NCBI RefSeq assembly: GCF_900215205.1
Contig: NZ_OBDY01000011.1
Span: forward strand, 186,001-250,000
Origin: Paractinoplanes atraurantiacus
Lineage (GTDB): Bacteria > Actinomycetota > Actinomycetes > Mycobacteriales > Micromonosporaceae
DNA: 64,000 nt
Direction of reading: 5' to 3'
Under the pieces are notes generated by a model, which was given only the letters and a program-made list of their open reading frames with translations, did not search any database and was not told the origin of the DNA. The translations under genes were made by a program, and so were the position numbers. Positions 55,697-64,000 of this stretch are shown one piece after another (position 1 is the stretch's first letter; the number at the start of each line of letters is the position of its first letter).

Positions 55697-56083
55697 TCAG
55701 CGATGACCCTCGGGCCGCTGGCGCCAGCGGTCCTCCAGGCGGTCCAGGAAGCCTGACTTTCGGGTCTGGCGGGTGCGGCGGGTGGCGGTGCCGCCCACCG
55801 CCTGGAGATCGGGGGCCGCGCCCCTGCGACGGGACTGCATCGCGAAGGCGGCCGAGCCGAGCATGACGACGAAGCCGGCCACGCCGAGCGGCGTGTTGCT
55901 GCTGACCGTCCCGTAGACGACCAGGGCGAGGCCAAGGATGATCACGAACGCGGCGATGAGGAGCCGGCGCCGTGCGTGGAAACGCGGGTCGCTGGCCCGC
56001 ACAGCCGAGGCGAATTTGGGGTCCTCGGCAAGCGACCGCTCGATCTGATCGAACAGCCGCTGCTCGTGCTCCGAGAGCGGCAC
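55697..56083 (-). CDS. DUF3040 domain membrane protein
   Basis: 128 residues. The N-terminus VPLSEHEQRLFDQIERSLAEDPKFAS is the DUF3040 hallmark. Two hydrophobic helices follow (about 48-66 and 71-88), then a basic C-terminal tail. Function unknown; the family sits near dinB and dcw genes in actinobacteria. The GTG at 56083 has GGGGAGGA five bases upstream. It lies 101 bp downstream of dinB on the same strand. Confidence 0.9.
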   Translation of the reverse strand: MPLSEHEQRLFDQIERSLAEDPKFASAVRASDPRFHARRRLLIAAFVIILGLALVVYGTVSSNTPLGVAGFVVMLGSAAFAMQSRRRGAAPDLQAVGGTATRRTRQTRKSGFLDRLEDRWRQRPEGHR

Positions 56084-56184
56084 GGCATTCCTCCCCGGGC
56101 GCGTAACCGACTCCTCGGGTTGGAGTCGGGGTGTCACTAAGGTAAGTGGCTCGGGACAGCCGTCGGCTGCCTTACCGAGCAAGT

Positions 56185-57480
56185 CTACGAGGGGGTTGGC
56201 GGGTCGGAAAGCGGGACGACCGTCGAGTGCGGGTGATTTTCGGTTCGGCGTAGATCGCTTTGTCCCAAAAGACTGGCCGGACCGACGCTCGCCCGGCCGA
56301 ACCGGGCGATCACCGCGTCGGTCGCGGCCTCCGCCTCGCGCCAGCCGCGCTCCGGTTCGCCCAGGCTGAGCTGCCGCGACGTGGTGGCCGCGGCGGTGAG
56401 GCCCTCGACCCGGACGCCGACCAGACGAATGTGGTCGCGCGCGCCCAGCGCCGTGAACAAATTCCAAACCGTCTCGAAAATCTCACGTGCCACATCGGTG
56501 CTCGCCGGCACCGTGCGAGATCGGTTGACGGTCCGGAAGTCGGCCAGCCTGACCTTGATCGCGATCGTGCGGCCGACGTAGCCGCTCGCGCGCAGACGGG
56601 CACCGACCTTCTCGGACAGGGCGAGCAGGCTCCGCCGGATCAGCAGCGGGTCGGCGATGTCGGTGTCGAACGTCATCTCGGCGCCGATGGATTTCTCCTC
56701 GCGCTCGGGGCTGACCCGCCGAGGGTCGCGCCCCCACGCCAGCTCGTGCAGGTGGGTGGCCGCGGCGTCGCCGAGCGCCCCGCGGAGCATGCCCACCGGC
56801 GCCTGGGCGATCTCGCCGACCGTGGTGAGCCCGAGCCGGCGCAGCGTCTCGGCGGCCCGCTCCCCCACGCCCCAGAGCGCGTCGACCGGCAGCGGATGGA
56901 GGAAGTCGAGCACGAGATCGTGCGGGACGACGACCACGCCGTCGGGCTTGGCCCGGGTCGAGCCGAGCTTGGCCACGAATTTCGTCGAGGCGACGCCGAC
57001 CGAGCAGGTGAGCTGTTGCTCCTCGAGCATGCGCCGGCGGATCAGCTGGGCGATCTCGACGGGCCGCCCGAGCAGCCGCTGGGCGCCGGCCACATCGAGG
57101 AAGGCTTCGTCGGAGGAGAGCGGCTCCACCAGGGGCGTCACGTCCCGGAAGATCGACATGACGGCCCGGGAGGCCTCGCCGATGGCGGGCCCGTCGACCG
57201 GCAGGAAGATCGCCCGCGGGCAGAGCAGGCGGGCCCGGGCGGTGGGCATGGCGCTGCGCACGCCGAACTTCCGCGCCTCATAGCTGGCCGAGCTGACCAC
57301 GCCGCGCGGCCCGACACCGCCGACGACCACCGGTTTGCCCCGCAGGGAGGGATCGGCCCGCACGGCAACGGACGCGAAGAAGGCATCCATGTCGACATGC
57401 AGAACGGTGCACCCGGCGTCGTCGGCGTCCGGCCCGAAACGCGGGTCACGCCCTCTCGGCACATCCTGGCTTCGTCCCAC
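56185..57480 (-). CDS. dinB: DNA polymerase IV
   Basis: 431 residues, Y-family translesion polymerase. Palm motifs are VLHVDMDAFFASV (Asp30, Asp32) and LSSDEAFLDV (Asp124, Glu125). The thumb has the helix-hairpin-helix VDALWGVGERAAETLRRLGL and the little finger ends near residue 390. QLSLG near the C-terminus may bind the beta clamp. The GTG at 57480 (VGRSQDVPRG) matches the usual actinobacterial N-terminus; a longer frame reaching 58095 would cross repeats and the next gene. No LexA box was recognised upstream. Confidence 0.93.
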   Translation of the reverse strand: MGRSQDVPRGRDPRFGPDADDAGCTVLHVDMDAFFASVAVRADPSLRGKPVVVGGVGPRGVVSSASYEARKFGVRSAMPTARARLLCPRAIFLPVDGPAIGEASRAVMSIFRDVTPLVEPLSSDEAFLDVAGAQRLLGRPVEIAQLIRRRMLEEQQLTCSVGVASTKFVAKLGSTRAKPDGVVVVPHDLVLDFLHPLPVDALWGVGERAAETLRRLGLTTVGEIAQAPVGMLRGALGDAAATHLHELAWGRDPRRVSPEREEKSIGAEMTFDTDIADPLLIRRSLLALSEKVGARLRASGYVGRTIAIKVRLADFRTVNRSRTVPASTDVAREIFETVWNLFTALGARDHIRLVGVRVEGLTAAATTSRQLSLGEPERGWREAEAATDAVIARFGRASVGPASLLGQSDLRRTENHPHSTVVPLSDPPTPS

Positions 57481-57633
57481 GTCACGAAGGCTATCGGCAC
57501 CCCCTGACAAAACAGCGCGGAACAAAACACACATTTCGCTCAAGGGGGAAGGGCGCGGACAAGCAGGGGCGGCACGGCCAAAGATTGGCGCGGCGAGGGG
57601 CGCGGCGCGGGGAGGGGTGGCGGCGCGGGGAGG

Positions 57634-57687
57634 GCGGCAGCGCGGGAAGGGGCGGCAGCGCGGGAAGGGGCGGCAGCGCGGGAAGGA
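57634..57687. repeat. 18-bp tandem repeat, three copies
   Basis: GCGGCAGCGCGGGAAGGG starts at 57634, 57652 and 57670; looser GGCGCGGGGAGG and GACGGCGCGGCGAGGG words flank it (57590-57720). The 368-bp spacer 57481-57848 between dinB and the phosphodiesterase gene holds no gene. Confidence 0.85.
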
Positions 57688-57848
57688 CGGCGCGGCGAGG
57701 GGACGGCGCGGCGAGGGGTGAGCCCAGGAGGGGTGCGCTCCGACGCCGGGCGGCAGGGAGAGCGGGGACGCGCCCAGGAGGTGGTGGACCAGGAAGTGGG
57801 GCGCGGACAAGAGGGTCGCGCGGAGAGGACGGCTGAGGGGAGGCAGGG

Positions 57849-59102
57849 TCAGGTGCGGGCGATCAGGAGGGGGACTGTCATCTCGGTGGCGGTCACTGAG
57901 CCGTGGTAGGCGATCAAGCGGCCCACCGGGGGCGGCTCCCAGCCGCCGGCCAGGGCTACCGCGCGGTTCTGGCAGACGATCACCACGTCGCCTATGCGGG
58001 AGCGGTGGGCGGCGGGGACCGGGCCGAACCAGCCGCCGTCGATGATCTCGTCTCGGGTCATGACCCAGGCGTCGTCGCCCATGACCGACTTCCATGCCGC
58101 GATCAGGTCGGGTGTCGCCGCCGGCGCGGTGTGCAGGTAGCGGACCCGCGGCTCGCCCGCCACCGCCACCACCCCGTCCGACAGCGCCGGATCGTCCGCC
58201 ATGTCGTACCGGGCGGAGGCCGGCACGTTCAGTTGGCCGTGATCGGCGATCACCAGCAGCGCCGAGCGTGGCGGCAGCCCGTGGACCAGCCGGTCGACCA
58301 GGCGATCCACCCCTTGGGCGGCCATCCGCCAGTAGCGCGAGTCAACCCCGTACAAATGGCCGGTCTTGTCCAGATCCGCGTGGTAGCCGTAGACCAGCGA
58401 CCGCCCGGCCGCCAGCGCCTCCAGCATCTGATCGGCGAGCTCCGCCCCCTCGGTGGCGCTGCGGAAGGCCGCTCCCCGATAGGCCGCGACCGTCAGGCCG
58501 CTCCCCTCGAACTCCGGCCGCACCACCTGGGTCGCCGTGATCCCCGCGGCCTCGGCCAGCTCGAAGCGTGTCGGCATCGGCTGCCAGGCCGCCGGGTCCG
58601 GGTCGTCGTTCCAGTGGACGTGGTTGAGCAGCCGCCCGTCCGGCCTCAGCGTGGTGAAGCCGAGCACCCCGTGCGCTCCCGGCGGCACCCCCGTGCCCAC
58701 CGTGACCAGGCTGACCGGCGTCGTCGAGGGAAACCCGGTGGTCAGGGTCCGTGACGCCAGCTCGTTCAGGACCGGGGTGTACGGCGCGGCGACCGGCAGT
58801 TGATGGGCGCCGAGCCCATCCACGAGCAGCACAGCGATCCGGTCGACCCCGTCCAGCTGCTCCCTCAACCCGAGCGTGTCGGCCGCGTCCGGCACCCCGA
58901 GCACCGCGCTCACGCTGGGAAGAACATCGGCGAGACTGCCCTTGCCGTACGCCGGGGGGACCGGCACAAAAGCCGCGTCCGGCAATCGATCCTCGGGCAC
59001 CACGAGCGGCCCGCTCATGGCGGGCTGCGTGTCGGGCGGGATCCGCCCGGTCAGCGCCTCTTCCTCGGACAGTGACGCCGCCGTACGCCGGGGAACCGAC
59101 AT
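57849..59102 (-). CDS. Alkaline-phosphatase-superfamily phosphodiesterase
   Basis: 417 residues. Nucleotide pyrophosphatase/phosphodiesterase-type fold: VLLVDGLGAHQL (metal-binding Asp), FPSTTPVSLVTVGTGVPPGAHGVLGF with the Thr nucleophile, YHADLDKTGHLYG and VIADHGQLNVP supplying Asp/His metal ligands. Substrate unknown; no signal peptide is seen, so it probably acts in the cytoplasm. The ATG at 59102 follows the methyltransferase stop by one base, indicating an operon. A second in-frame ATG (MSGPLVVPEDR) 28 codons later is possible. Confidence 0.88.
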   Translation of the reverse strand: MSVPRRTAASLSEEEALTGRIPPDTQPAMSGPLVVPEDRLPDAAFVPVPPAYGKGSLADVLPSVSAVLGVPDAADTLGLREQLDGVDRIAVLLVDGLGAHQLPVAAPYTPVLNELASRTLTTGFPSTTPVSLVTVGTGVPPGAHGVLGFTTLRPDGRLLNHVHWNDDPDPAAWQPMPTRFELAEAAGITATQVVRPEFEGSGLTVAAYRGAAFRSATEGAELADQMLEALAAGRSLVYGYHADLDKTGHLYGVDSRYWRMAAQGVDRLVDRLVHGLPPRSALLVIADHGQLNVPASARYDMADDPALSDGVVAVAGEPRVRYLHTAPAATPDLIAAWKSVMGDDAWVMTRDEIIDGGWFGPVPAAHRSRIGDVVIVCQNRAVALAGGWEPPPVGRLIAYHGSVTATEMTVPLLIART

Positions 59103-59103
59103 G

Positions 59104-59850
59104 TCAGGAGTGGCGGGCGAAGACGTGCAGCTGGGAGGCGATGTCGCGGAACGGTGGCCGCGCGGACAGCTCGAGCTCCAGCGCCAGCAGGGCCTGCGGG
59201 TCCTCCTCGACCACGGCGGCCGGCAGGAGGTCGGCCAGGACCCGTACGCCATGGGTCTCCTCCGGCTCGAGTCCCGCCGAGCGCAGGAGAGCCGTCGCAC
59301 TTTCGGCGTCGAAACGCCGGCGCAGGGTGTCGCGGGCGCCGGCCCGGCCCTCGGGGTCGGCGGCGACCGCGGCGGCCGAGTTCAGGTGACCGTTGATCGC
59401 ACGCCCGAGGATGGCTGCCGCCTTGCTCGCGACCAGCAGGCTCACCGCTCCGCCGGGTCGCAGCGCGGCCGCGATGGCGCTGACCACCGAGGCCGGATCG
59501 TCGACGACCTCGAGGACCGCGTGGCAGAGCACCAGGTCGGCGCTGGCCGGCTCGACCAGGCCGGCGAGCGCGTCGCCGTCGCCCTGCACGGCCCGGACCC
59601 GGTCGGCCACGCCGGCGTCGGCGGCCCGGCGGGTCAGGGCGGCCAGCGCGTCGGGGCTGGCGTCGACGACGGTGACGGTGTGGCCGGCCTCGGCCAGCGG
59701 CACGGCGAAACCGCCCGTGCCGCCGCCGACGTCGATCACGGTCAGCTCGCGGCCGGCGTTCCGCTCCAGCTCCCGCCGGAGCACCGCCCAGACGGCGGCG
59801 GTCCGGGTGGTCACGAGCGGTCGGGCGGTACGCGTCGATGCGATTTCCAC
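59104..59850 (-). CDS. Class I SAM-dependent methyltransferase
   Basis: 248 residues. SAM-binding motif I is TVIDVGGGTGGFAVPLAEAG, then TVTVVDASPDALAAL, and LVLCHAVLEVVDDPASVVSA. The later part is helical and ends with DIASQLHVFARHS. The substrate is unknown. The GTG at 59850 (VEIASTRTARPLVTTRTAAVW) is the first codon before conserved sequence; the ribosome site is weak. Upstream in-frame sequence overlaps the inhibitor gene and was rejected. Confidence 0.87.
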   Translation of the reverse strand: MEIASTRTARPLVTTRTAAVWAVLRRELERNAGRELTVIDVGGGTGGFAVPLAEAGHTVTVVDASPDALAALTRRAADAGVADRVRAVQGDGDALAGLVEPASADLVLCHAVLEVVDDPASVVSAIAAALRPGGAVSLLVASKAAAILGRAINGHLNSAAAVAADPEGRAGARDTLRRRFDAESATALLRSAGLEPEETHGVRVLADLLPAAVVEEDPQALLALELELSARPPFRDIASQLHVFARHS

Positions 59851-59900
59851 ACGCGCAGCGTAACGGCCCCCGACCCGCACCGCCCTTGTGGAGGCCCCGG

Positions 59901-60302
59901 TCAGAACTCGAACAGGACGCCCGTGGCGCGGCGCATCTCGCAGCTGTTGCCGAACTTGTGGGTCCACTTCACCGGCATCCGGCGCCACACGCCGGTGATC
60001 TCGGCCGTCACCGGGGCGTAGATCATCACGCAGGCGGTGGTCTTCGGCTCGATCCGGCCGGGGTCGGCGCCGACCGCGCTCAGCGTCTCGCAGGCCGCCT
60101 CGGGCTTGGGGTGCCCGCCGCCGGAGGGCTCGCAGGCCAGGGTGACCGCCATGGCGAAGCCGGACTCGGACGTGTACTGCAGCTTGAGCGCGACCTTGGG
60201 CTCGGCCGGGCGCGGCGGCGACCCGTAGGGCTTGGGATCGGCGACCGGGCCGGGAAGAAGCGCCGCCAGAGCGGTGACGGATGTGAGCAAAGAAGTGAAC
60301 AC
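59901..60302 (-). CDS. SSI-family (subtilisin inhibitor-like) secreted protease inhibitor
   Basis: 133 residues. A signal peptide (about 1-21) leads to a Streptomyces subtilisin inhibitor fold: LACEPSGGGHPKPEAACETL, then CVMIYAPVTAEITGVWRR, and KFGNSCEM, ending FEF. The four Cys (57, 71, 91, 121) match the two SSI disulfides. By alignment with the SSI reactive loop, P1 is Met93, as in SSI itself, predicting inhibition of subtilisin-like proteases. GTG start with a G-rich site eight bases upstream. It sits alone between dnaE2 and the methyltransferase gene, with 50-bp gaps. Confidence 0.88.
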   Translation of the reverse strand: MFTSLLTSVTALAALLPGPVADPKPYGSPPRPAEPKVALKLQYTSESGFAMAVTLACEPSGGGHPKPEAACETLSAVGADPGRIEPKTTACVMIYAPVTAEITGVWRRMPVKWTHKFGNSCEMRRATGVLFEF

Positions 60303-60352
60303 GAAAGCCCCCTAAAACTGACAAATGACAGCTTAAGGGCAACGAGCGTCGG

Positions 60353-63300
60353 TCACCGGAAGTCGCGGGACGCCGGCGTCACCGGCGGGGTCACGGCTTC
60401 GAGGCGGTCGGCGACCAGGTTGAGCACACCCTCGGCCTTCTCCAGCCGGCCGCGGACAATCAGCGCCGAACTCGTGCGGGCCACCTTCCGGTAGCGCTGC
60501 CACAACCCCGGCGAGCAGGTCACGTTCAGCATCCCGGTCTCGTCCTCGAGGTTCACGAACGTGACACCGCCCGCGGTCGCCGGCCGCTGCCGGTGGGTGA
60601 CGATGCCGCCCACCCGGATCCGGGTCCCCGCCTCCACGGCGCCCAGCCGGGAGATCGGCAGCGCGCCCGCCCTGTCCAGCTCGGCCCGGATGAACTGGGC
60701 CGGATGCGAGTCCGGGGACAGCCCGGTGGCCCAGACGTCGGCCACCAGCTCGTCCACCTCGCTCATGCCGGGCAGCATGGGCGCGTCCGTGCCGGTCACC
60801 GTGCCCGGCAGGCGGTCGGGGCGGTCCTGGGCGGCGGCGCCGGCCGCCCACAGGGCCTCGCGCCGGGTCAGCCCGAACCCGGCGAACGCGTCGGCCGTGG
60901 CGAGCGCCTCCAGATGCGCCGTCGTGCATCCGGTCCGGCGGGACAGGTCCGTCATGCTCGTGAAAGGCCCGCGCTCCCGGCGTTCCTCCTCGATGCGCTT
61001 GGCCAGCTCCTCCCCGAGCGTACGAACGGAGGAAAGACCCTGACGCACAGCCGGGCCACCCAATCCCCACGCGTGCGGCGGCTCACCGCGCATCGACCCC
61101 CATCGGGTTTGCGGGGTCGATTCGAGAACGGCCGCGGCGTCGCTGAGATTGATGTCGGGGCGGCGCACCTCCACACCGTGCCGGCGGGCGTCGTCGACCA
61201 GTGACTGCGGCGAATAGAAGCCCATCGGCTGCGCGTTCAGCAGGGCCGCGCAGAAGGCCGCCGGGTGATAGCGCTTGAGCCACGCGCTGGCGTACACCAA
61301 ATAAGCGAAACTCATGGCGTGGCTCTCCGGAAAGCCGTAACTCGCGAACGCGGAGAGTTTGAGAAAGAGGTCGTCGGCGAGCTCGCCGGTGATGCCCCGC
61401 TCGGCCATGCCCTGGTAAAGGCGGCCCTTGATGCGTTCCATCTTCTCGGCCGACCGTTTCGAGCCCATCGCCCGGCGCAGCTGATCGGCCTCGGCCGGGT
61501 CGAAGCCGGCCACGTCGATGGCGAGCTGCATCAACTGCTCCTGAAAGAGCGGCACCCCGAGCGTCTTCTCCAAAGCATTGCGCATGAGGGGGTGCGGATA
61601 GGTGATTTTCTCCAGGCCGTTCTTCCTTCTGATGTACGGATGGACCGAGCCACCCTGAATGGGACCGGGCCGGATGAGCGCGACCTCCACCACCAGGTCG
61701 TAGAACTCGTGCGGCTTGAGCCGGGGAAGGGTCGCCATCTGCGCGCGGCTCTCCACCTGGAAAACGCCGACCGAATCGGCGCGGCACAACATCTCGTACA
61801 CCTCGGGGTCGGTCAGATCCATCGATCCGATGTCCAACTCGGACTGAATCATCTCGTGCGCGTACCGCAGCGCCGACAACATGCCCAGGCCGAGCAGATC
61901 GAACTTGACCAGCTCGATCGCCGCGCAATCGTCCTTGTCCCATTGCAGAACGGTCCGGCCCGGCATCCGCCCCCATTCGACCGGGCACACCTCGATGATC
62001 GGCCGGTCGCAGATCACCATGCCGCCCGAGTGGATGCCGAGGTGCCGCGGAAAATCCTGGACCTGATTGGCGTACGAAATCACCTGCTCCGGAATGTCTT
62101 CGACGTCGACCGTGGCCACACTGCCCCAGCGGTCGATCTGCTTGCTCCACGCGTCCTGCTGCCCCGGCGAGAACCCGAACGCCTTCGCCATGTCCCGCAC
62201 CGCCGACCGCGGCCGATAGGAGATGACGTTGGCGACCTGCGCGGTGTGCTCCCGGCCGTGCTTGCGGTAGACGTGCTGGATGACCTCCTCGCGCCGGTCC
62301 GACTCGATGTCCACGTCGATGTCGGGCGGCCCGTCCCGCTCCGGGGCCAGGAAGCGCTCGAAGAGCAGGTTGTGGGCGACGGCGTCCACATTGGTGATGC
62401 GCAGCGCGTAACAGACCGCGGAGTTGGCGGCCGACCCGCGCCCCTGCGCGTAGATCCGGTTGTTCCGGCAGAACTCGACAATGTCGTAGACGACCAGGAA
62501 ATACCCCGGAAAGCCGAGCTCCTCGATCATGCGTAGCTCGTACTCAATTTGCTCGTACGCCTTGGGGTGCGCCTCCGGGGGCCCGTAGCGGTCGCGGGCA
62601 CCGCGCATGGTGAGCTCCCGCAGCCAGCTCATCTCGGTGTGCCCGTCCTCCGGAATGGGAAAATCGGGAAGCTTCGGCGCGACCAGATTGAGATCGAAGG
62701 CGAGATCCTCACCGAACATGGCCGCGTTGGCCACCGCACCCGGATAAGCGGCGAACCGGCGCGCCATCTCGTCCCCGCTGCGCAGATGAGCGGTACCGGC
62801 CGCGGGCAGCCAGCCGTCGATCTCATCAAGGCTGCGCCGCGCCCGCACCGCGGCCAGGGCGGTGGCCAGCCGCCGCCGGGCCGGAATCGCATAGTGCACG
62901 TTGTTGGTGGCCACCACCTCCAGCCGGCGGCTCTCGGCCAGCGCGAACAGAATGTCGTTCCGGTCGTCGTCATACGGGTCACCGTGCGAGGTCAACTCGA
63001 CCGCGACATTGGGACGGCCGAAAAGAGCGACAAGCCGATCCAGCTCGTACGCGGCGGCCTCCACTCCCTCGGTGGCGAGAGCCAGAGGAACACTGCCTTT
63101 GCGACAACCGGTCAGCACGAGTACGTGGTCACGCAGCTCCGCCGCGACATCCTCCAGATCGCCGTACGCGGGACGCCCTTTCTCCCCACCCGCCAGCTGC
63201 CCCCGAGAAATCACCCGGGCCAGCCGGGCATAACCCTCATGACCGTGCGCGAGAGCGAGCAGATGACGCCCCTCAGGGTCGGGCTCCCCGTTCTGCGGCC

Positions 63301-63697
63301 GCGACAGATCGAGGGACAGCTCGGCGCCGAAAATGGTGGGAAGACCCAGCTCCCGGGCGGCCTGCGAAAACCGGACCACCCCGTAGAACCCGTCATGGTC
63401 GGTGACGGCAAGCCCTTTCAGCCCGAGCCGGGCCGCTTCCTCGGCCAGCTCCTCCGGGTGGCTGGCCCCGTCGAGAAAACTGAAGTTGGTGTGACAGTGC
63501 AGCTCGGCATAAGGGGTGCTGTTCTCGCTCTTGACCAGAGCGGGCGCTTCATACGGCTGCCGCTTACGCGACCAGGCCGGCGAATCCCCACCATCCCCGT
63601 CCACCGCCAGCGGATCGACGACATATTCCGCTTTCTTGCGCCCCGAGAGCGCCCCTTCCAGCTCCGACCAGGGAATACCCGGGTTATTGAAGCCCAT
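60353..63697 (-). CDS. dnaE2: Error-prone DNA polymerase DnaE2
   Basis: 1114 residues. C-family polymerase that works with ImuB in damage-induced mutagenesis. The PHP domain opens with YAELHCHTNFSFLDGASHPEE (from residue 63). YAQGRGSAANSAVCYALRIT and PPDIDVDIESDRREEV carry the polymerase acidic residues. The C-terminal OB domain has RIRVGGIVTHRQRPATAGGV. It is shorter than DnaE1 and starts MGFNNPGIPWSELE, typical of the DnaE2 class. It begins 14 bp after the imuB stop, so the two are one operon. Confidence 0.96.
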   Translation of the reverse strand: MGFNNPGIPWSELEGALSGRKKAEYVVDPLAVDGDGGDSPAWSRKRQPYEAPALVKSENSTPYAELHCHTNFSFLDGASHPEELAEEAARLGLKGLAVTDHDGFYGVVRFSQAARELGLPTIFGAELSLDLSRPQNGEPDPEGRHLLALAHGHEGYARLARVISRGQLAGGEKGRPAYGDLEDVAAELRDHVLVLTGCRKGSVPLALATEGVEAAAYELDRLVALFGRPNVAVELTSHGDPYDDDRNDILFALAESRRLEVVATNNVHYAIPARRRLATALAAVRARRSLDEIDGWLPAAGTAHLRSGDEMARRFAAYPGAVANAAMFGEDLAFDLNLVAPKLPDFPIPEDGHTEMSWLRELTMRGARDRYGPPEAHPKAYEQIEYELRMIEELGFPGYFLVVYDIVEFCRNNRIYAQGRGSAANSAVCYALRITNVDAVAHNLLFERFLAPERDGPPDIDVDIESDRREEVIQHVYRKHGREHTAQVANVISYRPRSAVRDMAKAFGFSPGQQDAWSKQIDRWGSVATVDVEDIPEQVISYANQVQDFPRHLGIHSGGMVICDRPIIEVCPVEWGRMPGRTVLQWDKDDCAAIELVKFDLLGLGMLSALRYAHEMIQSELDIGSMDLTDPEVYEMLCRADSVGVFQVESRAQMATLPRLKPHEFYDLVVEVALIRPGPIQGGSVHPYIRRKNGLEKITYPHPLMRNALEKTLGVPLFQEQLMQLAIDVAGFDPAEADQLRRAMGSKRSAEKMERIKGRLYQGMAERGITGELADDLFLKLSAFASYGFPESHAMSFAYLVYASAWLKRYHPAAFCAALLNAQPMGFYSPQSLVDDARRHGVEVRRPDINLSDAAAVLESTPQTRWGSMRGEPPHAWGLGGPAVRQGLSSVRTLGEELAKRIEEERRERGPFTSMTDLSRRTGCTTAHLEALATADAFAGFGLTRREALWAAGAAAQDRPDRLPGTVTGTDAPMLPGMSEVDELVADVWATGLSPDSHPAQFIRAELDRAGALPISRLGAVEAGTRIRVGGIVTHRQRPATAGGVTFVNLEDETGMLNVTCSPGLWQRYRKVARTSSALIVRGRLEKAEGVLNLVADRLEAVTPPVTPASRDFR

Positions 63698-63711
63698 GAG
63701 ATCCCCTCCGG

Positions 63712-64000
63712 TCAGTCATAGACGGCCTCGACAGCCCAGTGCCCCGCGGCGAGAACCAGCAGAAAAGCCCGCCCATCGGAGAGAACAACCTGAAAACGCG
63801 CCCGCCGCCGAGCCTCACCGGCCGCCCACCACCGCTCGTCGATAGGCCACGGCCCGGCCCACCCGGTGATCCCCACCGGCTGCCCCCGCTCAACCACGAG
63901 CGCGGCCGGTTCCCCGGTGAGCTCGAGCCGAGCACTGACCCCCACCGGCGCCCCGCCCTCATCAAGCACGACGGCCCCCACCGGCTGAGGCAGCACGAGC
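63712..64000 (-). CDS. imuB: ImuB-like Y-family polymerase accessory protein (C-terminus only)
   Basis: The last 95 or so residues of a larger protein whose 5' part lies beyond the window. WAGPWPIDERWWAAGEARRR followed by RARFQVVLSDGRAFLLVL and HWAVEAVYD at the end match the C-terminus of ImuB/Y-family accessory proteins. ImuB is a catalytically inactive Y-family homologue that tethers DnaE2 to the clamp in the SOS mutasome. The position directly upstream of dnaE2 supports this. Confidence 0.88.
   Translation of the reverse strand, partial: LVLPQPVGAVVLDEGGAPVGVSARLELTGEPAALVVERGQPVGITGWAGPWPIDERWWAAGEARRRARFQVVLSDGRAFLLVLAAGHWAVEAVYD

Noticed and set aside
57481..58095. N-terminal extension of DinB through the repeat spacer
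   Set aside because: It would translate the 18-bp repeats and overlap the phosphodiesterase gene; the conserved N-terminus begins at 57480.

Overview
The window is a very GC-rich actinobacterial chromosome segment. Gene content and protein style point to Micromonosporaceae, probably Actinoplanes or a close relative: Wag31-type DivIVA with SepF and YggT, a meso-DAP type MurE, MurT/GatD, DnaE2 with ImuB, a subtilisin-inhibitor-like protein, GTG starts, leaderless promoters and many 4-bp stop/start overlaps. It is essentially a dcw (division and cell wall) neighbourhood with its flanks. No plasmid, phage, IS element, CRISPR array, rRNA or tRNA was found.

Layout. 1-5.1 kb: hisC (cut by the edge) and hisD, a lone LON-domain protein, a repeat-filled spacer and a DUF2567 membrane protein. 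5.1-13.5 kb (minus strand, reading right to left): a TraR/DksA zinc-finger protein, lspA, rluD, an unknown membrane-anchored protein, a ParA/MinD-like ATPase with a long Pro-rich tail, and dnaE1. 13.7-17.3 kb: a CPA1 K+(Na+)/H+ antiporter with DUF167, then a membrane protein with nonapeptide repeats. 17.3-36.3 kb: the dcw cluster on the minus strand. In transcription order it is mraZ, rsmH, ftsL, ftsI, murE, murF, mraY, ftsW, murG, murC, ftsQ, ftsZ, yggS, sepF, yggT, divIVA. murD is missing from its usual place between mraY and ftsW; a 13-bp inverted repeat sits there instead.

36.3-42 kb: 1.7 kb of repeat-rich spacer upstream of mraZ, then an NlpC/P60 endopeptidase under an apparent c-di-AMP (ydaO-type) riboswitch. 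Divergent from it are murT-gatD (lipid II amidation) and a VTT-domain membrane protein. 43-49 kb: leuS, preceded by a leucine-rich leader peptide and a clear attenuator, and a secreted M36 (fungalysin) metalloprotease. 49.2-54 kb: a moxR-DUF58-tgpA operon. 54-64 kb: a HAD hydrolase, DUF3040, dinB, an alkaline-phosphatase-superfamily enzyme, a methyltransferase, an SSI-type protease inhibitor, dnaE2 and the 3' end of imuB.

How it works together. Most of the window builds and divides the cell wall: precursor synthesis (MurC/E/F, MraY, MurG, MurT/GatD), septal synthesis (FtsI, FtsW, FtsL, FtsQ), the Z-ring and polar scaffold (FtsZ, SepF, DivIVA) and wall remodelling (NlpC/P60). The visible controls are four 10-bp-spaced MraZ boxes, the riboswitch and an ftsZ promoter. 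The right flank carries a translesion set (ImuB, DnaE2, DinB). Five intergenic spacers are built from different short tandem repeats. Two proteins (FtsL and the 16.2-kb membrane protein) carry 27-bp/9-residue expansions.
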